Part shown: positions 6,707-8,312 of the stretch, one piece after another
Layout of the letters: every line of letters begins with the position of its first letter
Position numbering within the stretch: position 1 is the first letter of the stretch
Assembly: GCA_949527715.1 (NCBI GenBank)
Contig: CATEWF010000045.1
Coordinates: 1-8,312, forward strand
Source of the DNA: an uncultured Mycoplasmatota bacterium
Lineage (GTDB): Bacteria > Bacillota_I > Bacilli_A > Mycoplasmatales > Mycoplasmoidaceae
Reading direction: 5' to 3'
Length of the DNA: 8,312 bases
Made by a program: the position numbers and the translations under genes
Notes under the pieces: model-generated
The model's database searches: none
What the model was told of the DNA's origin: nothing
Seen by the model: only the letters and a program-made list of their open reading frames with translations

Positions 6707-7513
6707 TTATTTAGCTGGTTTTCAACCGTCTCCACTTGGAAAACTACCTTTTGTTTTAATTCAATCTAATAATTCTTGTGAAGTAATTGATGGATTTAAA
6801 GATTCAACTGTTCCTGTTTGAGAAATGCTATCAAATGCTGATGGATCAATAGTTATGTCAGTCTTATATTTTTCAGGTAAATCTCATTTTATGTCATTTA
6901 GTTTAGAACAATCAGAAAAAGCGTATTCACCAATTTCTCTTAAACTACTTGGGAAAGTTATAGAAGTTAATGATGTACAAGTATCAAAAGCTCAATCTCC
7001 AATTGAAGACAAATTAGTGCAATTTGTTAAGTCAACGGAAACTAAAGAAGAACACATATAAAAAGCACTATCTTCAATTTTTTCTAAACTATTTGCATTA
7101 GAAAAATCAACAGAATTTAATACAGAATACGCAAAAGCACTATTACCAATTGAAGAGCAATTAGAGTTCTTAGCAAAAGTTAAATTTTTGATAAAAGATG
7201 GAATTGTAGTATTAAGTGTTTCAAAATTTCAAAAAGCATTAGCATTAATGTTTGTTACACTTGCAGGAATTTCCATACTATCACAATCTTTAAAATTATT
7301 TTGATAAATTTCAGAATCTGGATTGTTTAAAAAATCACTTTTAAATCCTTTTAATTCGTGAGTTGTTTTATCAATATCATAAACATTTTCTGGTAATGGA
7401 TTTATTTTTTCTACTGTTGAACATCCACAACTTGTAGAACTAATAGCAATTGTTGATCCAATTGCAAATACACTTGCAAAGCAAGTTAGAGTTTTTAATC
7501 ATTTATTTTTCAT
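6707..7513 (-). CDS. BspA-like leucine-rich-repeat lipoprotein, copy 2
   Basis: 268 residues when TGA is read as Trp; the fifth codon is already TGA (MKNKWLK...), so the gene is invisible under the standard code. The signal peptide has a lipobox-like SSTSC with Cys29. A linker of about 50 residues with NPLPENVYDI resembles copy 1. About five LRR_5-type repeats follow: IPASVTNINANAF, NSNCSSIGNSAF, SVDFSNANSLEKIEDSAF, CSSLVSVDLTNCTNLSSIGDWAF, CTSLTSITFPSSL, CSKLNDIKW. The C-terminal module has TGTVESLNPS, SQELLDWIKT and ends GDGWKPAK. This intact frame is the reference that reveals the frameshift in copy 1. Likely an exported, lipid-anchored surface protein. The upstream ribosome binding site (AAGAGAT) is weaker than in copies 1 and 3. 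Confidence 0.88.
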
Positions 7514-7532
7514 ATTTATCTCTTATACGATA

Positions 7533-7550
7533 TTTATACTCGTTTTTTTT
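7533..7550 (-). promoter_or_regulatory. Promoter of lipoprotein copy 2 with A8 tract
   Basis: Minus-strand TATAAA (7533-7538) lies 19 bases before the ATG, preceded by CGAG and an A8 run (7543-7550), itself preceded by eight T. The block A(n)-CGAGTATAAATAT is identical to that of copy 3 apart from the run length. Confidence 0.5.
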
Positions 7551-7574
7551 AAAAAAAACAAAAACTTGAAAACA

Positions 7575-7591
7575 CACTCATTTTTTGAGTG
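7575..7591 (-). terminator. Probable intrinsic terminator of lipoprotein copy 3
   Basis: CACTCA (minus strand, 7591-7586) pairs with TGAGTG (7580-7575) around five A. It is followed on the minus strand by TGTTTTC and further T-rich sequence. It lies 23 bases past the stop of copy 3 and before the promoter of copy 2, so the copies are probably separate transcription units. Confidence 0.45.
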
Positions 7592-7614
7592 CATTTATTC
7601 ATTAAAACAATTAA

Positions 7615-8244
7615 TTAAGCAGCAGTTCAACCATCTGGTAAATTGACTTCATCTTTTAAAAATTGAAGTAATTCTGAACTATCATTGCCATCAACAGGGT
7701 TAGTTACAGTAACTGTACCTTTATCAGGAAAACCCCTAAATGCTGCATTAAAAGTAGTTTGTGATGGACCTTTTCAAGAATTTCATGTAATACTACTTAA
7801 AGTAAAACATTCATCAAATGCCATATAATTGAATTCAATTAAACTACCTGGAAAACTTACAGAAGTTTTCCAGTGTCACTCATCAAAAGCTTGCATACCA
7901 ATTGAAGAACAATTTGATTTTTTTGGAAATATTAATTTTGTAATAAATTGTGGAATAGTTGATGAAGTAGTTTGTGATGGTTTATAAAAAGCATCATCAC
8001 CAATACTTGTTACACTTGCAGGAATTCGAATAGTGTCACATATACCTTCATATTGAGATAAATCAATTCCTTCTTTAAATCCATGTAAAACATTGTTTGC
8101 ATCAATTTCATAAACACTTTCTGGTAATGCTTTTATTGATTCTTTATTACTACACCCACAACCTGTAGAACTAATAGCAATTGTTGATCCAATTGCAGAT
8201 ATGCTTGCAAAGCAGGTTAAAGTTTTTAATAATTTATTTTTCAT
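7615..8244 (-). CDS. BspA-like leucine-rich-repeat lipoprotein, copy 3 (short)
   Basis: 209 residues with TGA as Trp; a standard-code reading would stop after 122 residues at the TGA 7876-7878. The signal peptide matches copy 1 almost exactly (MKNKLLKTLTCFASISAIG), with lipobox-like SSTGC and Cys29. The linker ALPESVYEIDANNVLHGF parallels the other copies. Only about three LRR_5-type repeats are present (IPASVTSIGDDAFYK, NCSSIGMQAFDE, FPGSLIEFNYMAFDEC), then WNSWKG and the C-terminal module TVTVTNPVDG, ELLQFLKD, LPDGWTAA. It is the shortest member, as expected if repeats are lost by recombination. AGGAAAAC upstream fixes the start. Its promoter carries an 18-base A tract. Predicted surface lipoprotein; ligand unknown. 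Confidence 0.88.
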
Positions 8245-8249
8245 AATTT

Positions 8250-8257
8250 GTTTTCCT
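8250..8257 (-). promoter_or_regulatory. Ribosome binding site of lipoprotein copy 3
   Basis: AGGAAAAC on the minus strand, five bases before ATG 8244 and in the same place as AGGAGAAC of copy 1. Confidence 0.55.
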
Positions 8258-8265
8258 ACATAATA

Positions 8266-8293
8266 TTTATACTCGTTTTTTTTTTTTTTTTTT
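8266..8293 (-). promoter_or_regulatory. Promoter of lipoprotein copy 3 with poly(A)18 tract
   Basis: Minus-strand TATAAA (8266-8271) lies 21 bases before the ATG. CGAG precedes it, and directly upstream is an unbroken run of 18 A (8276-8293), then C and ten T. Placement of a long A run next to the -10 box, in the space where -35/-10 spacing is set, matches the known phase-variable vlp promoters of M. hyorhinis, where small changes in A number switch transcription. The window ends 19 bases further on, so the full upstream region is not seen. Confidence 0.6.
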
Positions 8294-8312
8294 GAAAAAA
8301 AAAATTAAAAAC

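Noticed and set aside
6825..7061. Plus-strand open frame opposite lipoprotein copy 2
   Set aside because: The minus-strand frame encodes clear LRRs with paralogs; the plus frame reflects repeat codon bias.
5900..7500. Regularly spaced similar segments resembling a CRISPR array
   Set aside because: The repeats are codon-phased LRR units inside protein-coding genes, with no constant repeat plus unique spacer structure.
8294..8312. A second regulatory element in the A10 run at the window end
   Set aside because: The sequence stops here; with 19 bases nothing can be assigned.

Overview
The window reads as a low-GC mollicute (Mycoplasma-type) chromosome that uses translation table 4. Every housekeeping gene is broken by in-frame TGA codons at positions where the family has tryptophan, for example in Gmk, the PP2C phosphatase, the kinase and Pgi. 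Base composition is strongly AT-rich, intergenic gaps are tiny, and Shine-Dalgarno sites are often weak or absent. The order gmk - PP2C phosphatase - Ser/Thr kinase - pgi recalls the M. genitalium/M. pneumoniae block MG107-MG111. Here rlmN sits between gmk and the phosphatase, and rsgA (MG110 in that block) is absent between the kinase and pgi. The exact species cannot be fixed from this sequence.

Left half (1-5018, + strand) is a compact housekeeping run. It holds the C-terminal tail of a probable KtrB/TrkH potassium channel subunit, guanylate kinase, RlmN (23S rRNA/tRNA adenine-C2 methyltransferase), a PP2C phosphatase, a PknB/PrkC-like membrane kinase without PASTA domains, and glucose-6-phosphate isomerase. 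gmk/rlmN, rlmN/PP2C and PP2C/kinase overlap by 1 to 20 bases, so translational coupling is likely. The phosphatase and kinase form the usual reversible phosphorylation pair.

Middle (5019-5643) is an accessory boundary. It has a spacer with nested inverted repeats, a 98-residue basic coiled-coil protein resembling the mycoplasma DUF16/UPF0134 type, and directly after it a decayed partial copy of the same gene.

Right half (5644-8312, - strand) is a tandem array of three paralogous BspA-like leucine-rich-repeat lipoproteins. All share nearly the same signal peptide and lipobox, the same kind of C-terminal module and the same promoter layout, but they differ in LRR number. Two features suggest phase or expression switching. 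The promoters carry a poly(A) tract just upstream of the -10 box, of 7, 8 and 18 A, which resembles the known vlp promoters of M. hyorhinis. The copy nearest the housekeeping operon is frameshifted at an A7 run that is also a correctly phased A_AAA_AAA -1 slippery heptamer. The most notable content of the window is therefore a putative variable surface-lipoprotein locus.
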